Shown here piece after piece: positions 10,812 through 18,480 of a DNA stretch of 24,392 bases (positions within the stretch are counted from its first letter, which is position 1; every line of letters starts with the position of its first letter). This DNA is from DATGMB01 sp035293845 (lineage in GTDB: Bacteria; Acidobacteriota; Terriglobia; Bryobacterales; Bryobacteraceae): positions 1 through 24,392 of the forward strand of contig DATGMB010000206.1 in the NCBI GenBank assembly GCA_035293845.1. Reading direction: 5' to 3'. The translations under genes were made by a program, and so were the position numbers. The notes under the pieces are model-generated. The model worked only from the letters and a program-made list of their open reading frames with translations, had not been told where the DNA came from and ran no database searches.

Positions 10812-11834
10812 ATGCACACTCTCTCACGCCGTAACTTACTCAAGGGATCGCTCGCCGCGGGCGTCGCCGCATCGGCCATCCGATGCAGCAAGCCAGTGCA
10901 AACCGCGACCGTCCAACCGCCGTTCACGGTGAATCTCATCTGTGGCGGCATGCTGGCGTTTTGCTGCGAGAAGGGCAGCACGCAACTCACCATTCTGATA
11001 CCTACGCCCAAGGACGACCAAGGCAAGCTCTGCCACGACGTCCGCTTCGGCGGGATCGGCGGCAGCCCTCTCGGTCCGGGCGACTACGATTTGAAGCTGC
11101 CGGGGGTCGACGCGGACCCGAACCGGAGGGTTTTCTCGCCGGTGGACAATCTCACGACCGACCAGCACTTTGTGTTCAACAACAGCGTGAAGCCAATTCA
11201 GAGCTACGCCAAGATCTTCGTCTCGCTGCCGGCGCCGGATCAGGTGAAATGGGCGCGGATCGTCAGGAAAACAGACAGCGAGCGACAGAAAGGGCTGCCG
11301 TTCTTCAGTGGGGACGCGGTCTCCCTCAAGGTGGACCCGGTTTCGTTCCCGGGCGTTTACATCCTGACCTACCCCAACGTGACCGGAACCGTAGGATTGT
11401 ATCCGCGAGACGGTAACAGAGCCGCGCCGGTCGAGTTTGGCGGCCCTGCCACTCTCAGCCTCAATATCCACCTCTATTGCGAGCGGCCGTACGGAGCGCC
11501 TGATGAGGACCACATCCCGCTGTTCAACCAGATGTTCACGTTGAACGGCAAGCCGCTTCACTTCACCCACGACTGCAGCAATGCCCAGGGTACCGTCCCC
11601 TGCCTCGGGCAGGACAGTCTGTCCAACGACATTTCCCCCTCCGACGTGGCGACGCTCAACGAACTGAAAGTGCCGCCGGACGGTTCAGTCGGAACGGCGC
11701 ATGGCCATCCCGAGTGCCCGCAAGAGGGTACATGCCCGCTGCCGGACAGGAAACCGCTGTCTGAAAAGGAGAAGACTATCTTCTTCGTCGATCCGGCCAG
11801 TTGCATCAATGGCTGGGTTTATAGCGGTACATAG
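10812..11834 (+). CDS. Tat-exported, cysteine-rich protein of unknown function
   Basis: The product is 340 residues. The ATG at 10812 gives a proper twin-arginine signal, MHTLSRRNLLKGSLAAGVAA; an upstream in-frame start 14 codons earlier overlaps the CHAT gene end and spoils it. AGGAAAGG lies about 13 bases upstream, rather far for a ribosome binding site. The mature part is beta-rich and contains eleven cysteines (e.g. LICGG, AFCCEKG, HDCSNA, HPECPQEGTCP, ASCING), which suggests disulfides or metal binding. The Tat route implies folding before export. The Cys at the end of the signal (AIRC) does not fit a lipobox. I recognise no family. It begins 32 bases after the CHAT gene with no visible terminator, so it is probably in the same transcript. 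Confidence 0.8.
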   Translation: MHTLSRRNLLKGSLAAGVAASAIRCSKPVQTATVQPPFTVNLICGGMLAFCCEKGSTQLTILIPTPKDDQGKLCHDVRFGGIGGSPLGPGDYDLKLPGVDADPNRRVFSPVDNLTTDQHFVFNNSVKPIQSYAKIFVSLPAPDQVKWARIVRKTDSERQKGLPFFSGDAVSLKVDPVSFPGVYILTYPNVTGTVGLYPRDGNRAAPVEFGGPATLSLNIHLYCERPYGAPDEDHIPLFNQMFTLNGKPLHFTHDCSNAQGTVPCLGQDSLSNDISPSDVATLNELKVPPDGSVGTAHGHPECPQEGTCPLPDRKPLSEKEKTIFFVDPASCINGWVYSGT

Positions 11835-11854
11835 AAATCCACCCGCAGGCTTTT

Positions 11855-11904
11855 CCATGGGAATCCCGTTCTCGTCAATGTACCCGGAAAGGAGATTCCC
11901 ATGG
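11855..11904 (+). promoter_or_regulatory. Inverted repeat enclosing the ribosome binding site and covering the start codon
   Basis: CCATGGGAATC (11855-11865) and GATTCCCATGG (11894-11904) are perfect 11-base complements with a 28-base loop. The right arm contains the ATG of the next gene and the loop holds its ribosome binding site (AAAGGAG, 11888-11894). In RNA the hairpin would hide the start codon. Confidence 0.6.
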
Positions 11905-13100
11905 TTCACCGGTCTATCCAAACGATTTTCGCGCTTACTCTCGTAGTCGCGGGCGCGGCGGGGCAGGACACACCGCGCAAGAGCCCTCCGCTCCACGTCG
12001 CGCCCAGCCGCCTGCGGGCGCACGTGGGCGACAACTTCAACGCCGACGTCACGATCAGCGGCGGCACGAAGCCCTACTCCATCGCTGATCCGGGAAAATT
12101 CCCGAAGCTTTCCGGCTTATCGGTCGGAATTGACGGCGAAAACACGCTTCATGTTTATGGAACGTGCGACTTGGCCAACGTTACCGACTTCCTCAACGTC
12201 GTCGACCACTCCGGCGAGCAGGTGAAGCAGGTCAGCTTCCTTTGCGACGCCGAACCGGCCACCGAGTACAAGTCCTTCCTCGGCATCCAGCAGTCGCAGC
12301 CCGCCTCCTCGGACCGCACCTGGAAGATGGCCTCGAATCTCGGAGTCAGTCTGCGGGTGCGGGACTCGGTGCGGTTCGTCCTCGACCTGGACGCCACCAG
12401 CGTGCCGCAGCAAGTGGATTTCAAGGTCTCGCAGGTCCCGGCGCAGGCATCGTCGCTCGTCAAGAACATGAACGTGAACCAGGCCGTCCAGTCGCTCAAT
12501 CTGTTGGCCGGGCTCGAATTTCCCAGCATCGTGCCGCGGGCGGTCCTTGCGGTAAAGCCCATCCTGCTTGGCGGGTTCTCGACGCCGCTCTCGCCGCAGG
12601 AGGCGGTGAAAGTCTACGATGCGAACCCGCAGGCCTTGCAAGCGCTCGGCATCAACACGACGCAGCCGTACCTGGCCCTCACCACGCCCGACCGCTCCCG
12701 CTTCTACGCACAGTACTACGCCGGAGTGCGGCTCAAGACCTTCGATTTCTTCAAGGGCGCCGCTTCGGGTTCGAACTATCCGGCATATGTCGACATCACG
12801 CCGGGCATGAATTCGGCGGTCACCGGCGGACAGCTCCGGCGGTTTGTATCGCGGGTATCGGGATACGTGCCGATCCCGGGAACGCCGTTTTCTGTCGTCG
12901 GGTCGGCCTACCTCGCCCTCCAGAAGAACCAGAACTCGACGCCGGTCTTCCTGACTCCCGACCCGTCGATTTCGCTACCCAATCCGAATGCCTACATCTA
13001 TTCGAAGGCCGAGAATCGTGACTTCTACCAGATCGGCATCGCAATGGACCTGGTGACGATCATCAAGAAGGTGCCATCCGTGATGAAGGCCATCCAATAA
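11901..13100 (+). CDS. Sec-exported protein with Ig-like N-terminal part, function unknown
   Basis: The product is 399 residues with the signal peptide MVHRSIQTIFALTLVVAGAA, probably cleaved before QDTPRK. A strong AAAGGAG lies 6 bases before the ATG. Residues about 30-115 (LHVAPSRLRAHVGDNFNADV, then ISGGTKPYSIAD and LHVYGTCDLANVTDF) look like a bacterial Ig-like/putative-Ig module; its two cysteines could pair. The rest (about 120-399) is unrecognised and ends in an alpha-helical MDLVTIIKKVPSVMKAIQ. It follows the Tat protein by 66 bases in the same direction as the sigma-CHAT genes and ends 5 bases before the convergent beta-barrel gene. Translation may be controlled by the start-codon hairpin. 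A cell-surface or secreted role is inferred from the signal only. Confidence 0.8.
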   Translation: MVHRSIQTIFALTLVVAGAAGQDTPRKSPPLHVAPSRLRAHVGDNFNADVTISGGTKPYSIADPGKFPKLSGLSVGIDGENTLHVYGTCDLANVTDFLNVVDHSGEQVKQVSFLCDAEPATEYKSFLGIQQSQPASSDRTWKMASNLGVSLRVRDSVRFVLDLDATSVPQQVDFKVSQVPAQASSLVKNMNVNQAVQSLNLLAGLEFPSIVPRAVLAVKPILLGGFSTPLSPQEAVKVYDANPQALQALGINTTQPYLALTTPDRSRFYAQYYAGVRLKTFDFFKGAASGSNYPAYVDITPGMNSAVTGGQLRRFVSRVSGYVPIPGTPFSVVGSAYLALQKNQNSTPVFLTPDPSISLPNPNAYIYSKAENRDFYQIGIAMDLVTIIKKVPSVMKAIQ

Positions 13101-13105
13101 GGCGG

Positions 13106-14344
13106 TCAGAACGAGTAGCGGGCGGTCAGGATGGCGAACGAATTCCGGTGATATTGCCCCGGAAAATCCCCGTCCCGGCCGCGGATCAGCGCGAAACCGG
13201 CGGTCACGCGCCAGTGCGGGCCGAGCGCCTGCGACCACGCGGGCTTCACGTACATGCCGGCGCCGTTCTCGCGGACAACGGTCTCGATCTCGACGCTGCG
13301 ATCGGTGTCGATGGTATATGCGGCGCGGCCGACCAACGATCGCGCCAGACCGCGCTCGGGCGAGTACGCGACCGCCGTGCCATGCTGGACGACCGCCTGC
13401 CCGGCGTAACCGGCGACGAACGACCATTCGCCGGCCTGCCGCTCGAGTTGCAGCACATAAAGCGCATAGTGGTCCGCCTCAGGAGTCGTTGAAGTGAAGT
13501 ATCCGGCCTCGGCCTTCACCGTCAGCCAGCGCAGCGGCACGGCGGCATCGGCGCCGTACATCCGCATCTGCGGGTAAAAGCGCTGCAGGCCGACCGCCGC
13601 CGGCAGCAGCGCCCCGTGGTAGAGCGGCAGGTTGTCGTAGCCGTTATAGAACGAGAAGCTGTACTCGGCGCGCACGCCGATATGGTTCCAGCGCGCTCCG
13701 AATTGCGGACCGCCGGGGAATACGGGCGCCTCGTCGGCGAACGGGATGCCGGCGGGCAGCACCGCCCAGCGCTGCTTGAGCAGCGGCACGCGGCTGGGCG
13801 TGAGGCGCGGCTCGAAGACCACATCGATGGTATTGGCCTGCGTGCCGTACGTGGCGCGCGCGGCGGTGACGGCCAGATAATCGGCATCCACCAGGTTGAG
13901 AAAATCGCGCGGCGCGAAGCGGTCCGTGGGGGCGAGGATATCGGTTTTGCCCCAGCGGATGAACTGCTTGCCGGCCTCCAGGCTGAGCTTGCCTCGGTGG
14001 TACGACGCGCTCAGGCGGCGCACGGCGAATGACGGCCGCCGCGTGCCGCGGTCCCAGAAGCTGAGGCCGATTTCGCGGTCCGACTCGCCGTGGGTATCGA
14101 AATACGCGTCGATGCCGCCCTTGAGCTCCAGGCCCGCGAACAGCTTGTAGAACGCTTCGTACCGCAGCAGCGATTCGCCGGTGGCGCGGCCCGAATCGTT
14201 GGGCGCGGTCTGCGGGAAGAGAAACACGCCGGTTTCGAGAAAGCCGCGCTGGGAGAAGTCCTGCGCGAAACAAGGAGTCAGGAGACAGGAGGCAGGAGTC
14301 AGGAGACAGACGGCGGCCGCGAGCTTCGCACGCCCTTGCCTCAC
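13106..14344 (-). CDS. Outer-membrane beta-barrel protein (DUF1302-like porin)
   Basis: The product is 412 residues. I chose the GTG at 14344 because it overlaps the stop of the preceding gene (GTGA) and begins a signal peptide (VRQGRAKLAAAVCLLTPASC, cleavage after FA in LLTPCFAQD). A much longer open frame upstream is only overlap with that gene. Amphipathic strands run throughout and the last residues, ILTARYSF, end in the C-terminal Phe typical of BAM-assembled barrels. LEAGKQFIRWGKTDIL followed by APTDRFAPRDFLN resembles the DUF1302/alginate-export-like group. It is the last gene of an ABC-permease-LolA-like-barrel operon, which suggests it is the outer-membrane partner. The substrate is unknown. 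Confidence 0.82.
   Translation of the reverse strand: MRQGRAKLAAAVCLLTPASCLLTPCFAQDFSQRGFLETGVFLFPQTAPNDSGRATGESLLRYEAFYKLFAGLELKGGIDAYFDTHGESDREIGLSFWDRGTRRPSFAVRRLSASYHRGKLSLEAGKQFIRWGKTDILAPTDRFAPRDFLNLVDADYLAVTAARATYGTQANTIDVVFEPRLTPSRVPLLKQRWAVLPAGIPFADEAPVFPGGPQFGARWNHIGVRAEYSFSFYNGYDNLPLYHGALLPAAVGLQRFYPQMRMYGADAAVPLRWLTVKAEAGYFTSTTPEADHYALYVLQLERQAGEWSFVAGYAGQAVVQHGTAVAYSPERGLARSLVGRAAYTIDTDRSVEIETVVRENGAGMYVKPAWSQALGPHWRVTAGFALIRGRDGDFPGQYHRNSFAILTARYSF
14274..14308. repeat. Heptanucleotide tandem repeat (5 units) inside a signal-peptide coding region
   Basis: Five successive 7-base units: GGAGTCA, GGAGACA, GGAGGCA, GGAGTCA, GGAGACA. On the coding strand they encode the hydrophobic core LLTPASCLLTP of the beta-barrel signal peptide. 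The same array with small changes is at 15053-15087. Confidence 0.9.
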
Positions 14345-15111
14345 CGTTCCCGCCGCAGCGCCTGCACGGTGAACTCGTCCTCGTGCATGGGCGCGTTGTA
14401 GACCAGCTTTTCGATGCGCAGCACGGTGCGGCTGTGGCGGCGCAGGTCCGTCATTTCGAGCGTGCGCGCGGTCCAGATGCCTTGCACGCTCGCGATATCG
14501 GACTGCCGCAAACGCCGCGCAAGCTGATCCTTGACGTAATTCTCGTACTGCGCGGGAACGTAGTTGTCCTTGCGAATCCAGATCCGCGAGAGCGTATACT
14601 GCGACGATTTGGCGGCGCGCGGCCGAACTTCGATGCGCCAGCACGGGGCGCCATCGATCGTCTCTTCGCCGGTGAGGCGGTAATCGAACTGGTTGGCGTC
14701 GCGCTCCTCGAGATCCTCGAAGCTGAAATCGGTGCCGAAGAAGCGCGTGGCGCGGTCCTGCAGCGCGACGCGGCGGTCGCGGCCCACGGCGGGCGTCCAC
14801 ATCCATTGGTCGGAGGCGCGGTCCGGGTGGTTGATCACGAGCAGCGCGACGCCTTTGACCTCCGCGGGCGCGGTGAAGCGGATGACCGTCTTGCTGTTGC
14901 CGTACGAGCCGAGGCGCTCGGTGATCCAGGATTTCTTCGAAACCCGCGAATTGGCCGCGAAGACTTCGAGCACCCCTTCGTAGCGCTCGGATTCAGCGCG
15001 CCCGCGGCGCTGGGATTCTTCGACAATCTGCCGCGCGTCCTGGGCGGACAAGGGAGTCAGGAGACAGGAGACCGGAGTCAGGAGAGCGAGGGCGGCGGCG
15101 AGCTTACTCAT
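14341..15111 (-). CDS. LolA-like outer-membrane lipoprotein-sorting protein
   Basis: The product is 256 residues with signal peptide MSKLAAALALLTPVSCLLTP, cleaved about at LSA-QD. It matches the LolA-like family found with ABC transporters and RND exporters (PF17131-type): a half-barrel beginning QDARQIVEESQRRGRAESER, then WITERLGSYGNSKTVIRFTA, GVALLVINHPDRASDQWMW and the conserved FFGTDFSFEDLEER. Such proteins are thought to carry lipids or lipoproteins across the periplasm. The start ATG overlaps the permease stop by 8 bases (ATGAGTAA) and its own TGA overlaps the beta-barrel GTG. The signal peptide is encoded by a heptanucleotide repeat. The actual cargo cannot be read from the sequence. 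Confidence 0.86.
   Translation of the reverse strand: MSKLAAALALLTPVSCLLTPLSAQDARQIVEESQRRGRAESERYEGVLEVFAANSRVSKKSWITERLGSYGNSKTVIRFTAPAEVKGVALLVINHPDRASDQWMWTPAVGRDRRVALQDRATRFFGTDFSFEDLEERDANQFDYRLTGEETIDGAPCWRIEVRPRAAKSSQYTLSRIWIRKDNYVPAQYENYVKDQLARRLRQSDIASVQGIWTARTLEMTDLRRHSRTVLRIEKLVYNAPMHEDEFTVQALRRER
15053..15087. repeat. Heptanucleotide tandem repeat (5 units) inside the LolA-like signal-peptide region
   Basis: Units GGAGTCA, GGAGACA, GGAGACC, GGAGTCA, GGAGAGC; on the coding strand they encode LLTPVSCLLTP. Near-identity with 14274-14308 extends to the flanking bases that encode KLAAA, about 50 bases in all. Confidence 0.9.
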
Positions 15112-17656
15112 ATTCCAGCGCCTCCACGAGCGAGCTCCGCACTGCCGTTTCCGCGGGAAAGATCGCGCTGGCGAAGGCGGCCCCGAGAATCACCGGAACG
15201 AGCAGCGCGGCGAGGCCTGCCGGGAAGCGGTAGGGGAGCGGGATGCCCGTCAGGTCCACCTGGATCACCTGCAGCTCGTAGTACAGGCCCACCGCGCCGG
15301 CGGCCAGGCCGAGCGCCAGCCCGATGATCCCGATCGCTGCGGCCTCGATCCAGATCGTGTGGCGGATCTGCGCGCGCAAACCGCCGACGGCGCGCAGCAC
15401 GCCGAGCTCGCGGCGGCGGTCGGCAATCGAAACCGTCAGTGTGTTGACGATGCCGAGCACCGCCACGGCTACCGCCACCAGCACCTGCAGGTAGGTCATG
15501 CTGAACCACTGGTTCATCAACCCCGTGGTGTAGGCGCGCAATTCGCGATTCAAAATCACGAACAGGTGCTTGCGCGCGCCTGCGCCCGCGGCGATGCGGC
15601 GGCGGGCGTCTTCGGGCGAGACACCGGGCTTGAGATAGACGCGGAAGATATCGACGCTGTCGTCCCGGAAAGCGCGGATGTACACCTTGCGATCGATGAG
15701 CAGCGCACCGAGCTGGTTCGAAAGATCGCGCGTGATGCCAACCACGGGAAGCTTCAGAATGCCGGTGGGAGTGGGGAGGTCCATCGTGTCCCAAAGGCGC
15801 AGAGCGGCGAGCGCCGCGAGGTTCTCCGAGATGATGACGCCCCTGCCTTCGGCGCACAGCCGGTTCATCGTGGCGCGATCGCCCGCGATCACGCGGCTGT
15901 GGACGCGGCGCGTGAGGCCCGCGACATCCGCGCCGTTCACCATCACGGGCAGGCCGCTGTAGCGCACGCGGATGGAGCGGACGGCCTCGACCTCCTCGAT
16001 GCCGGGAATGCGTTCGAGATCGGCTTGCATGGATGCGGGGAAGTGGTAATCGCGCGCCGAGAAGGTCTCGGAGGTCGAAACGAAAATATCGGGATTAAGC
16101 GTATTGGCGACCCACTCGTCGACCGATTCCATGCTGCCGCGCGCCACCCCGCCCTGCGCGACCACCAGCGAGAGCGAGAGCACCAGCGCGGTCACGGTCG
16201 CCGACGTCCGGCGCGGCGCCTGCAGCAGGCTATCGGCGGCGAGCGCGCCCTCGACCGGGCGGAGCCACTTGAGCGGCACACGCAGGATCCGCACCATCGC
16301 GCGGCACAGGAACGGGATGAGCAGCACGATCGCGAGCAGGCAAAGCAGCAGGCCGAGATAGAAGAGCTGGCGCTGGCGCGAGAGAGCCATGCAGACGAGC
16401 GCGCCCGCGATCGCTGCCACAGCGGCGGCGCGCCGCGCGCGGCTCTCGCCCGCGCCGAGCACCTGGTACCGGCCCTTCTGCAATGCCTGCACGGGCTCGA
16501 TGCGGGCAGCGTTGCGCGCCGGGATCCATGCCGCGACCATGCTGGTGGCGACCCCCACCGCGAACGCGACGGCCAGCAGGCGCGGATCGAGCAGCACCTC
16601 CTGCGCGTTCTGCCGCACGCCGAACATCATCGACATGAGCTGCCCCGTGGCCCCGGTCAGGCTGCGGGCGAACGCGAGGCCGAGCCCGATTCCCGCCGCC
16701 GAACCGAGCGCGCCGGCCAGCGCGCTTTCGCTGAGAAATAGCGCCCGCACCTGCCCGCGCGTGGCGCCGAGCGCCCGCAGGATGCCGATTTCGGCGCGCC
16801 GCTCGGTCACCGCGATGGCGAAGGAGTTATAGATGATGAACATGCCGATCAGCAGCGCAAAGACGCTCGAAATCTTGATCGCCAGGGTGTAGACGCCGAG
16901 CAGCGATTCGAAATCGCGCGTGCGGCCTCCGGGCCGGTCCACGGTCAGGCCGGGCCCGAGCGCGCTCTCGATCGCCGCCTTTCCCTGCGCCACCGTGACG
17001 CCCTCGCGGAGTCCGATATCGATCCGGTCGAAGCGGCGGCCGCGGCCGAAGAGTTTCTGCGCGGCGTAGATATCCATGATCGCGAGATTGCCGCCGAAGG
17101 CCTGCGCCATGCCGCCCTCCTTGAGCAGCCCGCGCACGGTGAACTGGCGCGGGCCCTCCACGGTATCGAAGGAGATGCGGCTGCCGGCACGGATGCCGGT
17201 GCGATCGGCGAACTGGCGCGTGAGGATGATGGAATCGGGCTGCGCGATGAAGACCAGCGGATCGTCGATGACGTCGTCGTCGCCGTTTTCGAAATCGTAG
17301 TCGCGCAGGCTGCGGTCGCCGGTCATATCCACCGCGACCACCAGCAGCTTTCCCTGCCCCGCGAGCCCCGTATCGACTTCGGCCTCGATCACGGGCGCGG
17401 CGGCCGCGACCTCGCGCACGGCCTGCACGCGGTCGAGCACGTCCTCGGGGAACCCGGCATCGCCGGCCGTGACCTGCAACTGCGCTTTGCCGGAAATGCG
17501 CTCGACGGTATCGCGAAACGCGGCGAGCACCGAATCGTTGGCGGTGTGCATGCCGACCAGCAGCGCCACGCCGAGGGCAATGCCCGCGACCGTCAGCGCG
17601 CTGCGCAGCCGGTGTTTGCGAAGGTACGGCCAGGCGATGAGCCGCAGCAGGTTCAT
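15104..17656 (-). CDS. ABC transporter permease, FtsX/MacB-LolCE superfamily (duplicated core)
   Basis: The product is 850 residues. An N-terminal span (about 15-40, LRSALTVAGIALGVALLVGM) is followed by a MacB-type extracytoplasmic domain (about 45-245). The first FtsX core has spans near 255-280 (FALLIGMFIIYNSFAIAVTE), 305-330 and 360-385 with the cytoplasmic motif RRAEIGILRALGATRGQV. Two further spans lie near 430-460 and one near 490, then a second extracytoplasmic domain, then a second FtsX core with spans near 725-750 (LVAVAVAVLGIVNTLTVSI), 775-795 and 820-840 and its own RRRELGVLRAVGGL. Such permeases drive mechanotransmission or lipid/lipoprotein extraction rather than classical transport. 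The start overlaps the ATPase stop (ATGA), so the pair is coupled. The downstream LolA-like protein points to lipoprotein or lipid cargo. Confidence 0.92.
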   Translation of the reverse strand: MNLLRLIAWPYLRKHRLRSALTVAGIALGVALLVGMHTANDSVLAAFRDTVERISGKAQLQVTAGDAGFPEDVLDRVQAVREVAAAAPVIEAEVDTGLAGQGKLLVVAVDMTGDRSLRDYDFENGDDDVIDDPLVFIAQPDSIILTRQFADRTGIRAGSRISFDTVEGPRQFTVRGLLKEGGMAQAFGGNLAIMDIYAAQKLFGRGRRFDRIDIGLREGVTVAQGKAAIESALGPGLTVDRPGGRTRDFESLLGVYTLAIKISSVFALLIGMFIIYNSFAIAVTERRAEIGILRALGATRGQVRALFLSESALAGALGSAAGIGLGLAFARSLTGATGQLMSMMFGVRQNAQEVLLDPRLLAVAFAVGVATSMVAAWIPARNAARIEPVQALQKGRYQVLGAGESRARRAAAVAAIAGALVCMALSRQRQLFYLGLLLCLLAIVLLIPFLCRAMVRILRVPLKWLRPVEGALAADSLLQAPRRTSATVTALVLSLSLVVAQGGVARGSMESVDEWVANTLNPDIFVSTSETFSARDYHFPASMQADLERIPGIEEVEAVRSIRVRYSGLPVMVNGADVAGLTRRVHSRVIAGDRATMNRLCAEGRGVIISENLAALAALRLWDTMDLPTPTGILKLPVVGITRDLSNQLGALLIDRKVYIRAFRDDSVDIFRVYLKPGVSPEDARRRIAAGAGARKHLFVILNRELRAYTTGLMNQWFSMTYLQVLVAVAVAVLGIVNTLTVSIADRRRELGVLRAVGGLRAQIRHTIWIEAAAIGIIGLALGLAAGAVGLYYELQVIQVDLTGIPLPYRFPAGLAALLVPVILGAAFASAIFPAETAVRSSLVEALEYE

Positions 17657-18327
17657 CGGCGCACGTCTCCGGCGATGCGCCCGTCTTTGAGCGTGACGGT
17701 GCGGGGGCAGCTTTCGGCCACGGCGGCATCGTGCGTGACGATCAGGACGGTGGCGCCGAGGCGGCCGTGCAGGTCGTGAATGAGGCGCAGGATTTCTGCG
17801 CCGGTGCGGGAATCGAGATTGCCGGTGGGCTCATCGGCGAGCAGCACGGGCGGATGGAAGGCCAGGGCGCGGGCAATGGCCACGCGCTGGCGCTCGCCGC
17901 CGGAGAGCTCGTCCGGCAGGTGTTCGGTGCGGTGACCGAGCTGCACCAGCCCGAGCAGCTCGCGGGCGCGTGCCTCGGCTTCGCGCCGCGCGACGCCTTT
18001 CAGGTGCAGCGGCAGCGCGACATTCTCCACGCAGGTGAGCGACGGAAGCAGGTTGAAGAATTGAAAGATGATGCCGATCTTTTCGCGGCGCAGCCGGGTG
18101 AGGCCGTCATCGCCTAGCGCGGCGAAAGGACATCCATCGATGCGGATTTCGCCCTTCGAGGGGCGATCGAGGCCGCCGATCAGGTTCAACAGCGTGGATT
18201 TCCCAGACCCCGATGGGCCGACGATCGAAACCATCTCGCCGCGCGCGATTTCGAGGTCCACCGCGTCGAGCGCCACAACCTGCCGCTTGCCGTTGTAGAG
18301 TTTCGAGACGCCGGCGAGGGAAATCAT
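17653..18327 (-). CDS. ABC transporter ATPase (MacB/LolD type)
   Basis: The product is 224 residues from the ATG at 18327 (MISLAGVSKLYNGKRQVVAL); an upstream in-frame start would add 17 unrelated residues. Walker A is GPSGSGKST (37-45); Q-loop FQFFNLLPSLT; signature LSGGERQRVAIARAL; Walker B VLLADEPTGNLD; H-loop VTHD. The PTGNLDS form and length place it with LolD/MacB/FtsE ATPases that pair with FtsX-type permeases. It is the first gene of the four-gene operon, 153 bases after mqnD, and a palindromic element occupies most of that gap. All catalytic motifs are intact. Confidence 0.95.
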   Translation of the reverse strand: MISLAGVSKLYNGKRQVVALDAVDLEIARGEMVSIVGPSGSGKSTLLNLIGGLDRPSKGEIRIDGCPFAALGDDGLTRLRREKIGIIFQFFNLLPSLTCVENVALPLHLKGVARREAEARARELLGLVQLGHRTEHLPDELSGGERQRVAIARALAFHPPVLLADEPTGNLDSRTGAEILRLIHDLHGRLGATVLIVTHDAAVAESCPRTVTLKDGRIAGDVRR

Positions 18328-18371
18328 GCAAACAACGATGATCCCACAGCAAAGATGCTGCTTGAGGTCCC

Positions 18372-18467
18372 GCTTCACCGCGGAGACGCAGAGGACGCGG
18401 AGGCAGCGCAGAGACCTTGGATTCTCTCTGCGGGATCTCCGTGTTCTCTGCGTCTCAGCGGTGAAGC
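18372..18467. repeat. Intergenic palindromic element between mqnD and the ABC operon
   Basis: Ends are a perfect 10-base inverted repeat GCTTCACCGC (18372-18381) and GCGGTGAAGC (18458-18467). The next bases (GGAGACGCAGAGGACGCGGAG against CTCCGTGTTCTCTGCGTCTC) are also largely complementary, giving arms of about 30 bases. It begins 13 bases after the mqnD stop. It shares its sequence theme with the elements at 177-247 and 2377-2436. There is no T-tract, so efficient intrinsic termination is doubtful. Confidence 0.87.
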
Positions 18468-18480
18468 AGGTGCCCCGGCG

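Noticed and set aside
10812..10886. Lipoprotein signal in the Tat protein
   Set aside because: The cysteine after the hydrophobic stretch is preceded by A-I-R, which does not fit a lipobox (Gly/Ala/Ser expected just before Cys).
14345..14806. N-terminal extension of the beta-barrel frame (154 codons)
   Set aside because: It overlaps the LolA-like gene in another phase. The GTG at 14344 gives a signal peptide and a GTGA overlap, so the extension is not coding.
15359..16741. 460-codon open frame on the plus strand
   Set aside because: Antisense to the ABC permease; composition is typical of a shadow frame.
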